This document shows positions 36,189-49,444 of a stretch of 64,000 nt of DNA, one piece after another. Below the pieces are notes generated by a model that ran no database searches, was not told where the DNA came from, and was given only the letters and a program-made list of their open reading frames with translations. The stretch is from Daucus carota subsp. sativus. Taxonomy: Eukaryota > Streptophyta > Magnoliopsida > Apiales > Apiaceae. The stretch covers positions 48,325,364-48,389,363 of the forward strand of contig NC_030382.2 of assembly GCF_001625215.2 (NCBI RefSeq). Reading direction: 5' to 3'. The position numbers and the translations under genes were made by a program. The number at the start of each line of letters is the position of its first letter. The first letter of the stretch is position 1.

Positions 36189-39100
36189 ATGGCGGCTACG
36201 AGTGCTGTTAAGCTGAACGCAACGTCGTGGATCGCTCAACAACCCTTTAACCAACGCACTGGATCCGCCTCTTTTTCACCTTCTGCTCGGAGAGTCTCCG
36301 TCGTTCGTGCCGGATCTTACTCCGATGAACTTGTCAAGACCGCTGTATGTATTCATCTCCTCTACTCATCTCTCTCCTTTTTTATATATAGTGTATAAGT
36401 CGTTTACATGTATGTGCTTCGTGTAAATGAATGAATGTCAAATTTCTTTTACTATCGATTCAATCATTTTTAAACCTATTCGTTCTGTTTGATGTTTCAT
36501 TTCTTAATTTTTGCATCAATTTAGTATCATTTTTACTGTAATTCACTCAAATAATATAATCCCGATGTCATTTTTCTGTTGGTGGGAAATATACTAATTA
36601 GGCAAACACCTTTGTCATAACACAACTTGCTTACTATTGCTATCCAAACAACAAAGTTGATTATCTTTTGTAATTGTTTTTGTAAAATTTAGAATAGGCA
36701 AATTTTCCCTTATCGTTGTTTGTTCGGTACTGTCCTTTTCTCGATCACCTTAAGTCTTCAATTTTATATACAAAGGATGTGCTATTGCTTATATGCATAA
36801 AAGTATCTGCCATAGTTCTTAAATTGCTTTCCCTAAATCGCGGTAAAACTTTTTCATGTAAAAGAAATCTATGAACTTATTATCTTTTAATGCTATAAAG
36901 AAAACCTTTTGAATACTAAGAATTGTTCATATGAATCATAGCATTGGGAATTTTGTGTTGTATCATATATTTTTTTAGGTTCACATTCACTTTACATTCA
37001 TTAAGAAGAGAGATCAAGTTTGCATATACATGAAGCAACAGTGGTGATTTTCTTCAGAAAATTTTACCTTTTTATTTCACAAAAATCATGCAAGGTTAAG
37101 TAAACCATACAATGATGACAAGTTAACTCATCATCATTGATGTTATCAGTTTGATCTAATCTTTATTGTTTTGTTTCTTGTGATAGAAAACAATTGCATC
37201 CCCTGGCCGCGGTATCCTTGCTATTGACGAGTCAAATGCAACATGTGGAAAGAGATTGGCCTCTATTGGATTGGACAATACAGAGGTCAACAGACAGGCT
37301 TATAGGCAACTTCTGCTGACAACTCCTGGTCTAGGTGAATATATTTCTGGGGCCATTATGTTTGAAGAAACCCTCTACCAGTCAACAACAGATGGAAAGA
37401 AAATGGTTGACTGCTTGATTGAACAGAATATCGTACCTGGCATCAAAGTTGATAAGGTTTTCTCTCGCTTTCTTTTGATTACTCTTCTTTCTCTCTGGAG
37501 CATACTTTAATGACTACGTGCATATTATTTTCGTCCAAAATTATGTATATAAAGAGTTTGTTTATCTTCCACTTGTGTTCAGGGTTTGGTTCCTCTACCA
37601 GGTTCCAACAATGAGTCGTGGTGCCAAGGATTGGATGGACTGGCTTCTAGATCAGCTGAATACTACAATCAAGGTGCCCGCTTTGCAAAGTGGTATGTTA
37701 TCTCTAGTCAACATATATTAAAATACCTAAGAAAATTTCCCTCTTAGTTGGTTTAGTAAAAAGAACCATTGAACAGCATGTCTAAAATTTATAGATGCGT
37801 TTTCTTTAATCTAGGCGCACAGTTGTCAGCATTCCTTGTGGTCCTTCTGCATTGGCCGTTAAAGAAGCTGCATGGGGGCTTGCACGTTATGCTGCCATAT
37901 CTCAGGTGTCTCTTCATTACGGGCCTTTTAATTAGATTAATTTTGATTATTTGTGTTGAAATTAGCAAATAGAATATAAAGTTGGATGATATACAATTGT
38001 TTGGCGTAATTCATTTTGTCAAGGTTTTCATCTGGAAGGATCTAATAATCAAATCACTCTGGGTTTACAGTTGTTCAAGAATTAAAGTTATTCCTTAGTA
38101 GGCGGGACTCCTTCTACTATTCAATTTGCACCACAGACAGTCAGTATAGTGTGTTAGTGTCTAGTTTTATTCATGACATGTGGTTTTTACTGGGAGATAT
38201 AGAGGGCGTCATTATGTTCAAGCTGCTTCTATAAGAGGTTTCTAAACATCTTCATTTCCCTTAAATCACTATGCAAGGCTACACTTGCTGTTTTGGTTGT
38301 CTAAATTTAAATGCTCACTACCAATTTTTCATTTTGCATGTCTAGTATTGTCATATATGAATACTGAATATATATTTATTCTTTGTTTAACTTTATTAAA
38401 TAAAACCTAAAAGTTTCACCATTTTTTATGCCATATTCTGCAGGATAATGGTCTTGTGCCCATAGTAGAGCCTGAGATTCTTCTTGATGGTGACCACTCA
38501 ATTGATAGGACACTAGAAGTCGCTGAGAAAGTATGGTCAGAAGTCTTCTATTACTTGGCACAGAACAATGTGATGTTTGAGGGTATCTTACTCAAACCAA
38601 GTATGGTAACTCCAGGAGCTGAACACAAGGAGAAGGCTTCTCCAGAGACAGTTGCCAAATATACACTCACTATGCTTAAGAGGAGAGTACCTCCTGCAGT
38701 TCCAGGAATCATGGTACGTGATTTCAGTAATTTCTTAAATCTGACGTTTTTGTTTTTACATGATTTTAACCTATATGTATGGCCATGATACGCGATTTAG
38801 ACGATGACCCAGCAATTGCTGATTATGAGCTGCAATCTTTAGTATTAATGGTCCAAGAGACAGATCTTATTTGAATTGCTGTTTGGCCATATGCATGAAT
38901 TTGATGAAACAGAGTCTTTTTTATGTTATAAAAGTATGTCATGGTCATGAATTGAGAACTTAGATCTCAGGTCTTATATACTTGGGTGATTATCTTTTCG
39001 AGAATTAAGTACTTGGGTTGGGTTCTTGACAATCTTTTAAAGTCAAAAAGTCAATTCGTCATCTCTTGATAATGAGCTGCAATCATTGTGCTATCCAATG

Positions 39101-39645
39101 AAACCAATATTATTGGAGTCACTACCTGGCCAATGTATGAGTTTGATGCAACATTAACTATTTATCATGTTTTAGAACCCAAAGCTTGGATCACATTTCT
39201 TGAATACTTGCCAAAATAAATAAATTAAGCACCTTGCTTCTGTTCTTTTGATCTCAACTTATAGTCTCCTCTTGAATTTGGTTGTTTTTAAGATGATAAT
39301 TTAAGTTTGCAGTTAGATCATGCATTCTGGATATCCTAACAGAATACTTGATTATAATTTGTATAGTTCTTGTCTGGAGGACAATCTGAAATGGAAGCTA
39401 CACTAAACCTAAACGCAATGAATCAGACACCCAACCCCTGGCACGTATCTTTCTCCTATGCACGTGCTCTGCAGAACACGGTCCTAAAGACATGGCAAGG
39501 ACTTCCTGAAAATGTTGATGCTGCTAAGCAATCGCTTCTGGTTCGAGCAAAGGCCAATTCTCTTGCACAACTTGGCAAGTACACTGCTGAGGGTGAGAGT
39601 GATGATGCTAAGAAAGGGATGTTTGTTAAAGGCTATACCTACTGA
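36189..39645 (+). CDS. FBA3: Plastid class I fructose-bisphosphate aldolase
   Basis: Six exons encode 391 residues: 36189-36344, 37187-37456, 37583-37692, 37815-37905, 38444-38713 and 39367-39645. All are GT-AG and in frame. A Ser/Arg-rich transit peptide of about 40-45 residues ([14 protein letters not shown] to [11 protein letters not shown]) precedes the enzyme. Class I aldolase signatures include [34 protein letters not shown], and [12 protein letters not shown] with the Schiff-base lysine. It ends [10 protein letters not shown], with the usual C-terminal Tyr. It cleaves fructose-1,6-bisphosphate, or condenses triose phosphates, in the Calvin cycle and plastid glycolysis. By recalled sequence and position it is closest to Arabidopsis FBA3 (At2g01140), so the isoform call is inferred. 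The gene looks intact. Confidence 0.95.
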
Positions 39646-41137
39646 GTCCAAATTTAGTGGCATATTATAGCACTTGCAGAGTACTGTTTTATCTGTACTA
39701 TACCGGTGGCAACTTGTTTTTTGTAGCTATGAATGCTGAGAAAGACTTGCTCCAGACAAGTTTGATTTAGCCTACATACTTCAACTGTTTTGAATAAGGA
39801 CTTGTATGAAGAAAATTTCATTTTGTAACCCATTAAAAATGGGATTACTGTCAGCTGAGAAAACTGTGTTCCATCTTAAAGCCTTTAATTTTTCTTTTAA
39901 ATTTTTGAATATGATGAGATTATTGTATTATATTTTTCTTTGGTACTTCATGGTCTCAGGATCATCTAGAGCGTACTGAAGTTCTAACTGGAGACAGACA
40001 TATCTCTCATCCCTAAGCTGTCTTTTCCTTGAGGGGTTTGATGCTTCATTTGTTAAGACTTTTTAGCCAGCAGTTTCTAGAGATGTTGTCGAGCATCACC
40101 GACCAGGACCGTAACTTAAAAGAACCATACTGGATGATGAAACACAAATGACCAGTTGAGTATAATAATGATAGAACATAATTTTTTTTCAGAGAGAGAA
40201 TCCTTCAACTGCTCATGCTGAACATTTTATTTCATTCTAAATATTTTATATTTAAATTCCATTCTAAAATTTTAGTCCAGGATACTCAAATTTCTTTTTC
40301 ATCTATATCAATATGTCATTTCAGGTACTGATCATATAAATTTTTTATATAAAAAAAAGCCCCTCTCAGAGGATTCCTATGTCCGCCGCCTGATGTTTGA
40401 GTTCTTGGATTCTTTAGCAGGATTGAGAGCATTTTGCTAAATGGAAATGTTGGAGAATCATGTTGACTGTCTCTTGCACTCTGCAACATAGAGCTACCTG
40501 TGTAAATCAGGTTTGGACATGGTATACTATCCATTTGCTTGTTACATATGTTTTTATTCGCTTTAGTTCTGAATTAATCAAGAACATATATTCTTTGTTT
40601 TAGCCTTATACAAGGGTTATTCCCCAAATTTGTGCCCAGGGGTTGATACTCTTTTGAACCGCTTTTGTTTTATCATGTAATATTCTTGTTCTAACAGTCA
40701 TGCAAATTGCACCAGAGTTGGAGGAGAAACCAATACTGAATTTGCGATCTTTCATTCTTTTAATTGATTATGCCTTGCAGCTGAACATGACATTCAATTT
40801 TGTGTTTTTAATTTGTCTGCATCGTCTTGTTGCCTTGTATATATGTATGAATATAGGATATTTGTATAAACCAATGTTTTTTAAGGGTCCTAAACAATCT
40901 CTGGAATCTCTTTATTACACACAACCATTAATATCCATCATCTCATATTTTATGCAGGGGACCAAATATTAGATGAACCTTGGCACAGGTTTGGTTATTT
41001 GAATCATAATTTGCTTTCTTAATTTAAGTATCTTCTTGTTGTTTTCTGTATTCTGAATACTTGAGAAACGATATCCTCAAATCCGTCCGGGTAATTTTGG
41101 ATGAGCAGGCTGAATTCCTCAAGTTAATCACGATTCT
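39646..41137. other. 3' regions of two convergent genes
   Basis: The aldolase (+) and thioesterase (-) genes converge here. The 3' untranslated region of the aldolase gene probably ends near 39830-39960. Short frames at 40316-40534 (-) and 40700-40972 (+) match nothing known. I see no clear repeats or RNA genes. Confidence 0.45.
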
Positions 41138-42781
41138 TTAGGGCGGAAATGGCTTTTTGTAAAGCTTTTTCTTCCATATTGTCCTTCCCCTAACGATCTC
41201 TTCACTTTTATGCTCTCCTTTCGTTTGGAGAAGATGTGTATACCTTAGTTCCCTTCCTTCTATGGAATTAAGGAGTCCATTTCCTCTTAGAATTTCTGAA
41301 GGTAGTGAGTATCCATTTATTGGACTGTCATTACAAGTTTGATGAACCCCATTGAAAATTCCAACTTCATCAGGATCAGCTAGGGATTGAACTACATCTG
41401 AATTGCCGCATTCTCTTCTGTACTCTAGAATAATGCTAGTCAACTGGTTCTCCTCCATAAACTTCTCCGGGATTGTCTGTAAAACCACAACATACATCAG
41501 GTTTTTCTTTACACTTAAATTGTAACTGAAATTGCATATGCATAATATTGCATTACCTCGAGCATCCACCCTACATACTTGACGTTGTTTACATGGTGGT
41601 TCATGTCTAAGTCTCCCCTCTTGGCCTATAAATTAGAAAAAAATTATTAGCTCGTTTATAGTCTTTGTAGGATTTAGACTGTGTTTATCAAGTTGAAAAA
41701 GCGATTCAAATTCTGTCTGCAGACTGCGTGAACATGTACTTATGTAAACGCTACTCAAAATTGTTAACCTTCAAGTTTGAGGTAACATATTTGGCACTGT
41801 CATCTAGTTTCTCAATCTTTTCTGGTACATCTTCTTCAAATGCTCGCTTCTCAATAAACCACGGGCCTATTTCAGCCCTCACCTCGTCTGGCATTTTTGA
41901 GAGGCGCCTGGTTTTTTGGTTCATCATTACCCATGTACTATTTTATCACTAAACCATTAGTCCTGTTGTATCAACATAACCTGTTGTAATATGGCTTGAA
42001 GGACTCGGATCTCATGACATACCTTGTTGCACGTGCATAAACGATGCCAGTGTTGTGAGATCTGAGCTGCCAGTCACGTCTCATCCCATTTTTACCTGAT
42101 GCCCCAACCCAGGTGTCTAGTTCCAGGACCTCTCCCCTGCAGAAATCCATTAATACGCTTGTTTAAAACTTCATCCGCTTATGATAATGGTTGTAAATGA
42201 CACGGATTAGAATAGTTCCTTACCATATTGGATAATGGTCTATTTGCAGATGCATTCTTGAGACAACCCATATGAGATCATTTCTTGTCATTCCATGTGT
42301 AGCACCAAATCCATCTCCAAGAAGTCCTGACATCCACACATGATTAAGCGCTGTTTCCTGCGTGATTACGTGCACATTAATTCAGTATACGCACTTGCAT
42401 GATGCATCACCGTTACATATTTACACAACCAAACAAGTTTACCTGGAGCAGATTAAGTATGCTTCCTATTGTTGCAGTTTTGTCAGGCCCGACCTCATAC
42501 GAACGAATAACAACCTTCTGTCTGTACCCGACATCCTCTTCAATCATGACTGCCTGACGGTAAGGATCACGAAGTTGCTTCGTGGTTGGGATATTCTGGC
42601 GCAGCTGCTCCACACTAATGCGGCCATTTTCACTCCCAGTCACAGATGAACAACTTGCTGGTATGCTCGTAGTGCCATTAATTTTGACATGATCCATAAC
42701 CATCTTACACGAGTTGTCTACTCTTCTTGGCCTCGAACACCAGACACTGTAGCTAAAAAGATAGGACTGGCAAGCTGCCAT
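41138..42781 (-). CDS. Plastid acyl-ACP thioesterase, FATA-like
   Basis: Six exons on the minus strand encode 387 residues: 42443-42781, 42224-42357, 42023-42136, 41769-41937, 41557-41625 and 41138-41476, all GT-AG. The N-terminus (MAACQSYLFSYSVWCSRPRR) looks like a plastid transit peptide. Two hot-dog domains follow: the first with VVIRSYEVGPDKTATIGSIL, LLGDGFGATHGM and WVGASGKNGMRRDW; the second with KRGDLDMNHHVNNVKYVGWM and ILEYRRECG. The D-x-N-x-H motif plus the Glu/Cys of EYRREC are the catalytic residues known in FAT enzymes. It hydrolyses acyl-ACP to release free fatty acids for export. It resembles proteins often annotated as 'oleoyl-ACP thioesterase', but some segments are FATB-like, so substrate preference is uncertain. 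Confidence 0.92.
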
Positions 42782-44316
42782 AACTCCTATCTTGTTGAAG
42801 AGAGCTAAAGTTTGGAAAGGAGCTTGGGGAATTCATTGGTTATATAGTTAGGTGACAACGTAATATCCGAGGAAATAGTGCTTACATGACAAAAGAAGAG
42901 CTAGTTTAGAAAACAATGTAATCCAAGCGGACAATATCAATGTCCAACATTTGCCTTTTGTAAACTAGAGTGAGGGGATTCTGTAGTTCTAATCGATGCG
43001 TGGGGTGAAGAAAACAAAATGAGCATAATTTAAGTAGCTTCTTGAATCTATTTATTCTTGCTCTCTCGGTGGCCACCGCAAGATTCATAGAGATATTTCC
43101 TTGCTCTAGGAACATCACATTGGTAGCTTGTAATCTTGGTAGTTGTTCAAACTGATTCTTCTGGTTGTTATGCTGAACGGTATAATTAGTGTGTGTACAC
43201 TAATGTCAGAATTAAGTAATTATAAATATAACAGTAAAATTTTAAGAGGTTATGAAAAGATAACTAATGGTGCATCACAGAATGAAACATTGTACATATG
43301 GGGATCCTCTGTTCTGAATAAGATGTTAAACTCGAGATTTTGCTGGCTATGGAAAGAGGTAATTGTTGGGTATAGAAGAAATCTGTAATTATGCACATGG
43401 ACAAGCATGTAAATTTAATCAGTAATCTTTTGTTTCTTGGTTAATCTACTGTTGTGAGTCGCAGGTTATTATATGACAAGATATTTTTTGGGGTTAAATT
43501 TTTAATGATTATTCTCTTACAAATATAATATGGACTCGTGTATGAATTTCAATTTCATTATTTAAAATATGTATGTTTCAAGAGTTATTTTGATACTGCT
43601 TGGCCGCGTTCACAAAATTTTGGCAAAAAAATTAGATATCATGTTGAAGTAAAATTTATATAAAAATAGAAATGTTTTATCATTTAATTAAAGATAATAA
43701 TTATAGATAATCTTGACTATTTACACCGAACATCCAAATAGTGTGACATAAGATTATCATATTAAAATATCATATATTATTATAACATTTTGGATAATTA
43801 TAAATTATTATTTTAGAACATAACCAATTATTAAAATTTTGAATTATTAAAATTAATATGTTAGGATATAATTGATTTTATTATATTTAAACCAATCAAT
43901 TTAGTCAATATAGTCTAAGATGACCTGATAAAAAGTAATATAATTATGATAATCCTATATGATAAATTGTAAACTTTTTAATCTTATTTTTTATTTATGA
44001 ATTAATAAGGTAAAATCATGACCTAGAAAAAGAAACTAATCAATTTTCTCCTTTGCTAAATTGCATTCCTACTCAACCCGTCGTGGCGTCGTTCATTCTT
44101 CAACCTGACCCTGGGCCCAAGACATCTAAAAAAGCAATCCAGCCCAACCGAATTATCGTGACCCAACGTCTTGCGTCATGCCAAGATGCGTGATCAATTC
44201 TCACGATTTTTCTAAATTTATCACCACCCAAGTTGCACAAGGACCAGACATTGTTTTGTAGACAGACACATACACACATTCTGTGTAGCGTATTCATACA
44301 TGTTTTGAAGGTGGGC
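42782..44316. other. Divergent intergenic region between thioesterase and TatC genes
   Basis: The two genes are transcribed away from each other, so this 1.5 kb holds both promoters. It is AT-rich between about 43480 and 44030. TATATAG at about 42840-42846 lies some 60 bp upstream of the thioesterase ATG and could be its TATA region. An 81-codon frame at 43143-43388 looks accidental. Confidence 0.4.
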
Positions 44317-47300
44317 ATGGGAACGATGAGTGGTCTTGGTCTGAATTTACAACCCCTCAATCATCATTTGAAACACCCACCTTGTTGTTTTAATAAATCA
44401 AACACATATAAACCACTTTCTTCTTCTCTCCTTAATTTCACCTCAAGCTTTCCTAAATTGGGGTCTTCAAGTAAAAGGGGTGATTTTTTCAAGAAAGTTG
44501 TTTGCTACGCTGTTGAAGATGCCACTGAAACTACATCACAGCTAGGTGTGATTTTTTCTTTTAAGATTTTTTTTTCTTATGATGAGCCTGCATTCAGCTG
44601 CTATTCTTACTACTTTGCTATGGATTAATGTCTACTGTTTTTGTCAGTAAGTGTTTTATGATTTTTTGTTTACCGAAGATTGTATCTTGTTTGTTTTGAA
44701 TATTATTGCGTGAATCATATTAAGTAGCTGGAAAATGGTTTAGTGGAGTTAAGAATGGTAGGAATTGTTATTTGGAAAAAGGCTCTAAATTTGGTGGGAC
44801 TTGGGAGGATGATGAATTTCATGATTAAGGTGTACCAGTGATGTCTAATGATGCTTCAGTTTGGTGGAGAATATGGAAAAGAGGTGGAAATGAGATATAA
44901 GTTATGAAAAAAATTAAACTTACAAAAGAAGTATGGAGCATATGAGACCAAGGAAATGATCATAAAATTTGTGAGGATATTAGTTGGAGGAAGTAAGTAA
45001 TATCCTTTTCTAGTTTAGGGTCTATAAGCTCTAGTTTTAACTTGTAGAATAGAATGGATGAAAGAATCATTTTTTTGATATATGTCCCCAAAATGTTTTA
45101 TTCATGCCGTTCCCACGTGATCCATTATTCCAAACTAAAGGTGCACAGTAAACTGGTAACTCTGTTACGGTAGCAACAGGAGGTCATGTAAATGGAGCAC
45201 TGTCATCAGAGTTGGATGAGTTGGACTACTTTGTAGTGTATTCTGGATTTTGTATATGCACAGGCTTGTGAAAAAGTTTTAAAATTATTGATGAAAATAA
45301 TTAGTTAGTTAGTGCTACCAGAAATAATTTTTTTTGTTATTCTCTTTCACCTTGCATCCTCAGCTATATTCTGCCTCCTTCCTATCCCGTCCCTGTATTT
45401 TTGTCTTTGATGTTTTCTTGTTATAGCAAAAGATTATTAGATATCATTGCGGAATATGTTAAAGAAGAGATATTTATTACCTCTGTGTTGGTACGTGCAA
45501 TGAGCGAATGTTAACCTTAATATCAGTAGCCAGTACACTCTAAATTACATTTGGAATACCATACTGTCATCCTTCTGTTTTATATCTAAAACAATTCAAT
45601 ACTCTCCGAATATAGGTTGGAAAAGAAAGTAATACACTTGTGGAACACACATCAAACATCGGATATGCATGTCGTAGTGATTAATAATTCTGTATGGAAG
45701 ATAGTGTCATATTTTCTCTGTTTACAAAGATCAACAATGAAGTTGCGAGATGCCGTGGTTTTTGGTAACCTAGTCAAATGTGACTTACTTTGGCACTTGG
45801 TGCCGTGACGGAACCACCTCACAAAATTGCTGGACAAAATTTTCAGCTATGTCTACTAATTTGATTACCTTACAAGCCAACTACACCTCGCCTCCATCTG
45901 CTTCTTTTTTTGTGTGTGTCCTCTCATAAGTCTTGTGTTTGCAACTTACCATCTTTTTGACTGAGATTGTTAAAATCAACTATTTATTTCTGATTTAGAG
46001 GTGCCTGATGGTACAAGCAACGGTGCAGTACAGAATACTGATTCAGAGAATGGAAGTGCCCTGTATAATTTTCTTTATCCCAGTAAAGAACTCCTTCCAG
46101 AAGATAAAGAAATGACCATATATGATCACTTAGAGGAGCTGCGGGAGAGAATTTTTGTATCAGTTTTGGCTGTTGGAGCTGCTATATTGGGTTGCTTTGC
46201 CTATTCCAAAGACCTTATTATGATTCTAGAAGCTCCTGTCAGATCAGAGGGTGTTAGATTTCTTCAACTAGCTCCTGGAGAGTTTTTCTTCACAACTTTA
46301 AAGGTTTGTTTCATATACTATATGATAACTTGAAATTAATTATGTATCTCGTGAGCCACTTTTTTTGTTCTGGCCATTTGCTTTTCGTGCATGAGCACCC
46401 ATTATTTAATTCTCTTTGTTTTCCATTTACTGTCAGAGATGCTAATTTTGCTGATCTTTTTCATTATAATGATACATACATTACTAAAAAGCTGAAATGT
46501 TGACTTTTCAAGCATACAAGGTGATGGACGAAGTTGCCATTATAGATACATTACTGCTGACCTGTATTCTGGACCCCCTCCGAAATAAAAGAAATACTAC
46601 TTTTTTTGAAGTTGATATATTTTATAGGTATAGGCCTATAGGGAGTGAGGAGGTAGAGTCGAACCTCCTGGTGTCACCTTTGCGACTTTGCCACTGCTCC
46701 AACACTCCTTGATTCTCTAAATACCGCGTATAAGTAATGGATAATTAAAGATGATTTCTGAATAATGCACATTTTTTACTGGAGCTACTTATCTTCACGT
46801 CAATGATGGACTGAAGGACACTTTTTCATATTCCTGTGACTAATTTCTTGCCCAAAAGAAGTTTATTTGATTTTTTTGACTAAATTCTAGAAGGTCGGAG
46901 GGGACACCAGGCCATGCTGGAGCTACTTATCTTCATGTCAGTGAAGGACTAAAGGACACTTTTTCATATTCCTGTGCCTATTTCTTGCCCAAAAGAAGTT
47001 TATGTGATTTTTTTGATTAAGTGTGCTGTATTATTACATGTCAAAATATGTGTGCAACTAGTGGCAGTAACACCTAAATAACATGAGAACCTGTACAATT
47101 AATTTTGGTGGCCTTGTGCTGAGTTTAGATCACCTTACAATCTGAGAATTTTTTTATGAATTCTGAAACATTGATTTAAGAATCTGCTATGTACAAATTG
47201 ACAAATTTTTATTTGAATTTCTTTATTGCCAAAATCCTGCTCAAAAGCGAATAATTTTTGCCACAGTAGCTTCTGAGTAGGATACCTCTTTAACTAATGA

Positions 47301-48329
47301 AGTAATACAAATTCATAAATGTACTGCAGGTATCAGGATATTGTGGTCTTCTTTTAGGGAGCCCTGTGATTCTTTATGAGATCATAGCTTTTATTTTGCC
47401 CGGTTTGACAAGGTCTGAGAGAAGATTCCTAGGACCAATTGTTTTAGGATCATCAGTACTTTTTTACACAGGAGTTGTCTTCTCATACCTGGTTCTCACG
47501 CCAGCAGCTTTGAACTTCTTTATTAACTATGCAGAAGGGGTTGTGGAATCACTGTGGTCTATTGATCAGTATTTCGAATTTGTGCTAGTCCTCATGTTCA
47601 GCACAGGTTTATCATTCCAGGTAATCATCATTCTTTCACATTATTGTTTTCTTCTTCTTTAAGGGGCCTATGGGTTAGTCCCTATTCTTATAAGAACCTA
47701 GCACCCATTGCCACATACAGATTGGAGCCCTTCTGACTTTTTTCTAAAGTTTCTCAAAGAAAGGTTATTTGCGACTTAAATATGTTCAGCAGTTACCTCA
47801 CCAACCCATTTATAAGGGCAGAAAGCCCACCATATTAGTTATTTAGTGCTTCCCGTCATTCTTCCATATGGACTAAATAATGAAATTAAAAAGCTGAGTT
47901 TTAACTGCATGAAAGAGAATAATGAGATTTTTTTTGGTTTATTTGACTTGGGAACAGGGGAAATGAAAATTGATAAAAGAAATATTGTGCTGTGGCACTA
48001 TATCCAATTTTAAAAGCTAGTACAACTTTTATGTTACACTAGTTTGGAAGTTAAACAACCTAATGGCTAGTCGTAGTCTTAATTGTGTTTTTCACAACTG
48101 TTTATGCATTTCTTTCCAGGTTCCAGTAATACAACTCCTTCTGGGACAAGTTGGCCTAGTGTCTGGAGATCAAATGCTATCAATATGGAGATACGTTGTT
48201 GTGGGCGCTGTAGTTGCAGCTGCTATAGTCACACCATCGACGGATCCTCTTACGCAAATACTCCTTGCTGGACCACTCGTGGGCCTTTACTTTGGCGGTG
48301 CATGGACAGTAAAGCTTATAGGAAGGTGA
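44317..48329 (+). CDS. TATC: Plastid Sec-independent protein translocase subunit TatC
   Basis: Four exons encode about 344 residues: 44317-44545, 45999-46303, 47330-47620 and 48120-48329, all GT-AG. A Ser-rich transit peptide ([17 protein letters not shown] to [10 protein letters not shown]) and an acidic linker precede the core. TatC hallmarks are [20 protein letters not shown] (first helix and the stromal signal-binding motif), [58 protein letters not shown] and [20 protein letters not shown]. Six membrane helices are expected. With Hcf106 and Tha4 it forms the thylakoid delta-pH pathway, reading twin-arginine signals and moving folded proteins into the lumen. A second ATG nine bases downstream could also serve as start. 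The genomic context fits Arabidopsis APG2/cpTatC (At2g01110, recalled). Confidence 0.95.
46585..46712 (-). mobile_element. Probable tRNA-derived SINE in TatC intron 2
   Basis: On the minus strand GGAGCAGTGGCAAAGTCGC matches an A box, and GGAGGTTCGACTCTACCTC holds a B box (GGTTCGACTC) at the usual spacing of about 35 bases. An A-rich stretch (CTTCAAAAAAAGTAG) follows. A target duplication is not convincing, so the copy is probably old. Confidence 0.6.
46781..47020. repeat. Imperfect tandem duplication, unit 138 bp, in TatC intron 2
   Basis: The phrase GGAGCTACTTATCTTCA, then GACACTTTTTCATATTCCTG and TTTCTTGCCCAAAAGAAGTT, occurs at 46781-46884 and again at 46919-47020 with a handful of differences. 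The spacer AAGGTCGGAGGGGACACCAG separates them. Confidence 0.85.
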
Positions 48330-49444
48330 TAATTATATAGATTATACACAGCCACAAATTAGAGAGGCTCTGTTTTGGGATCCAGTTGTTTATATAACTG
48401 AAAATTTGCATATCATCTGTAAATGATATTTCTTTTACCATTATACCATTGTGCTATTAAATTAATTACGTCACTCCCTGGTGAACTAGATTGCATGTAG
48501 TAAAATTAAATGAGCAAACTAGGCAGATCTTGTACGGTGTATACTCTACAGTATCTGATTACACATTATCAGAAATTTAATTCACTTGAGGGTAGTACTG
48601 GAATCCTGCCAAATCCATATATATATGACATTCAAGAAAAAAAGTACGAAAAATGGCAATTATAAAAGTTTAGAGAAGACATGATACGTATTTGCATTGT
48701 TAAAGTTTTTAGGAAGTAATGGATGTCATATGGTTTGAGACTTGATCCCTTTTATGAAATCTTTCCGGGTCTTTTCAACTCGGGTGAACATTTACGAGAT
48801 GGTGAGTTTCAAAACCTTGACCCTTTAAATCAAGATAAGACCTCAATTTCACTGAGACATCTCTCAGACTACTCACCCTGCTTTCTTCTCAACTCAAAGG
48901 GCACAAAATGGTATGAAAATGAATAATTAATAAATCAGAGATTTATGGTACATACAGAAACCATATATAGAAACCATATATCATTGATTTAAATTTTCTT
49001 TTATTGGTGTAATTGACCAACGGTACTCAAAAAGGACTTGCACTTTCTTAATATCGTCCGGCAGGCCTAAAGGCTAAAGCCTCGATACTTGGAAGTACAA
49101 CTTGGCAAATAAGTGCATGGAGATCTTAAGGATCAGCCATAGACCAATATTCAGATAGTAAATTAAACGCGGAAAAAAAAAAAAAAAAACCACGAGAAAT
49201 TCACTTGTTACCAACATAAGATAGTTTACAGTGTCAAATTTCAAGTACAAGTGCAAAACACAATGAGGTAGATCACTTTCGCTTCCAAATGGGATGAACC
49301 TAATTTAAATAATAATAAATTTTCTTTTACACGCCTCAATCTATTCACACCTGACACATCCCATCTTTCATCAATCTGAGCTGCAAAACTCTCATAGAAG
49401 ATATCCACACATTCTGCTCAATCAACAGAATCGACAGAAAATTT
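48330..49444. other. 3' regions of convergent TatC and TTC5-like genes
   Basis: TatC (+) and the TPR gene (-) converge here. The DNA is AT-rich; a 67-codon plus-strand frame (48723-48926) has no recognised domain. An A run at 49172-49189 is present. No repeats or RNA genes are evident. Confidence 0.4.

Noticed and set aside
39960-40700. Possible extra gene or non-coding RNA after the aldolase gene
   Set aside because: No splice-linked frames, no structure and no family match; probably 3' flanking DNA.
43143-43388. 81-codon plus-strand frame in the thioesterase-TatC intergenic region
   Set aside because: Matches no family and lies in AT-rich promoter DNA.
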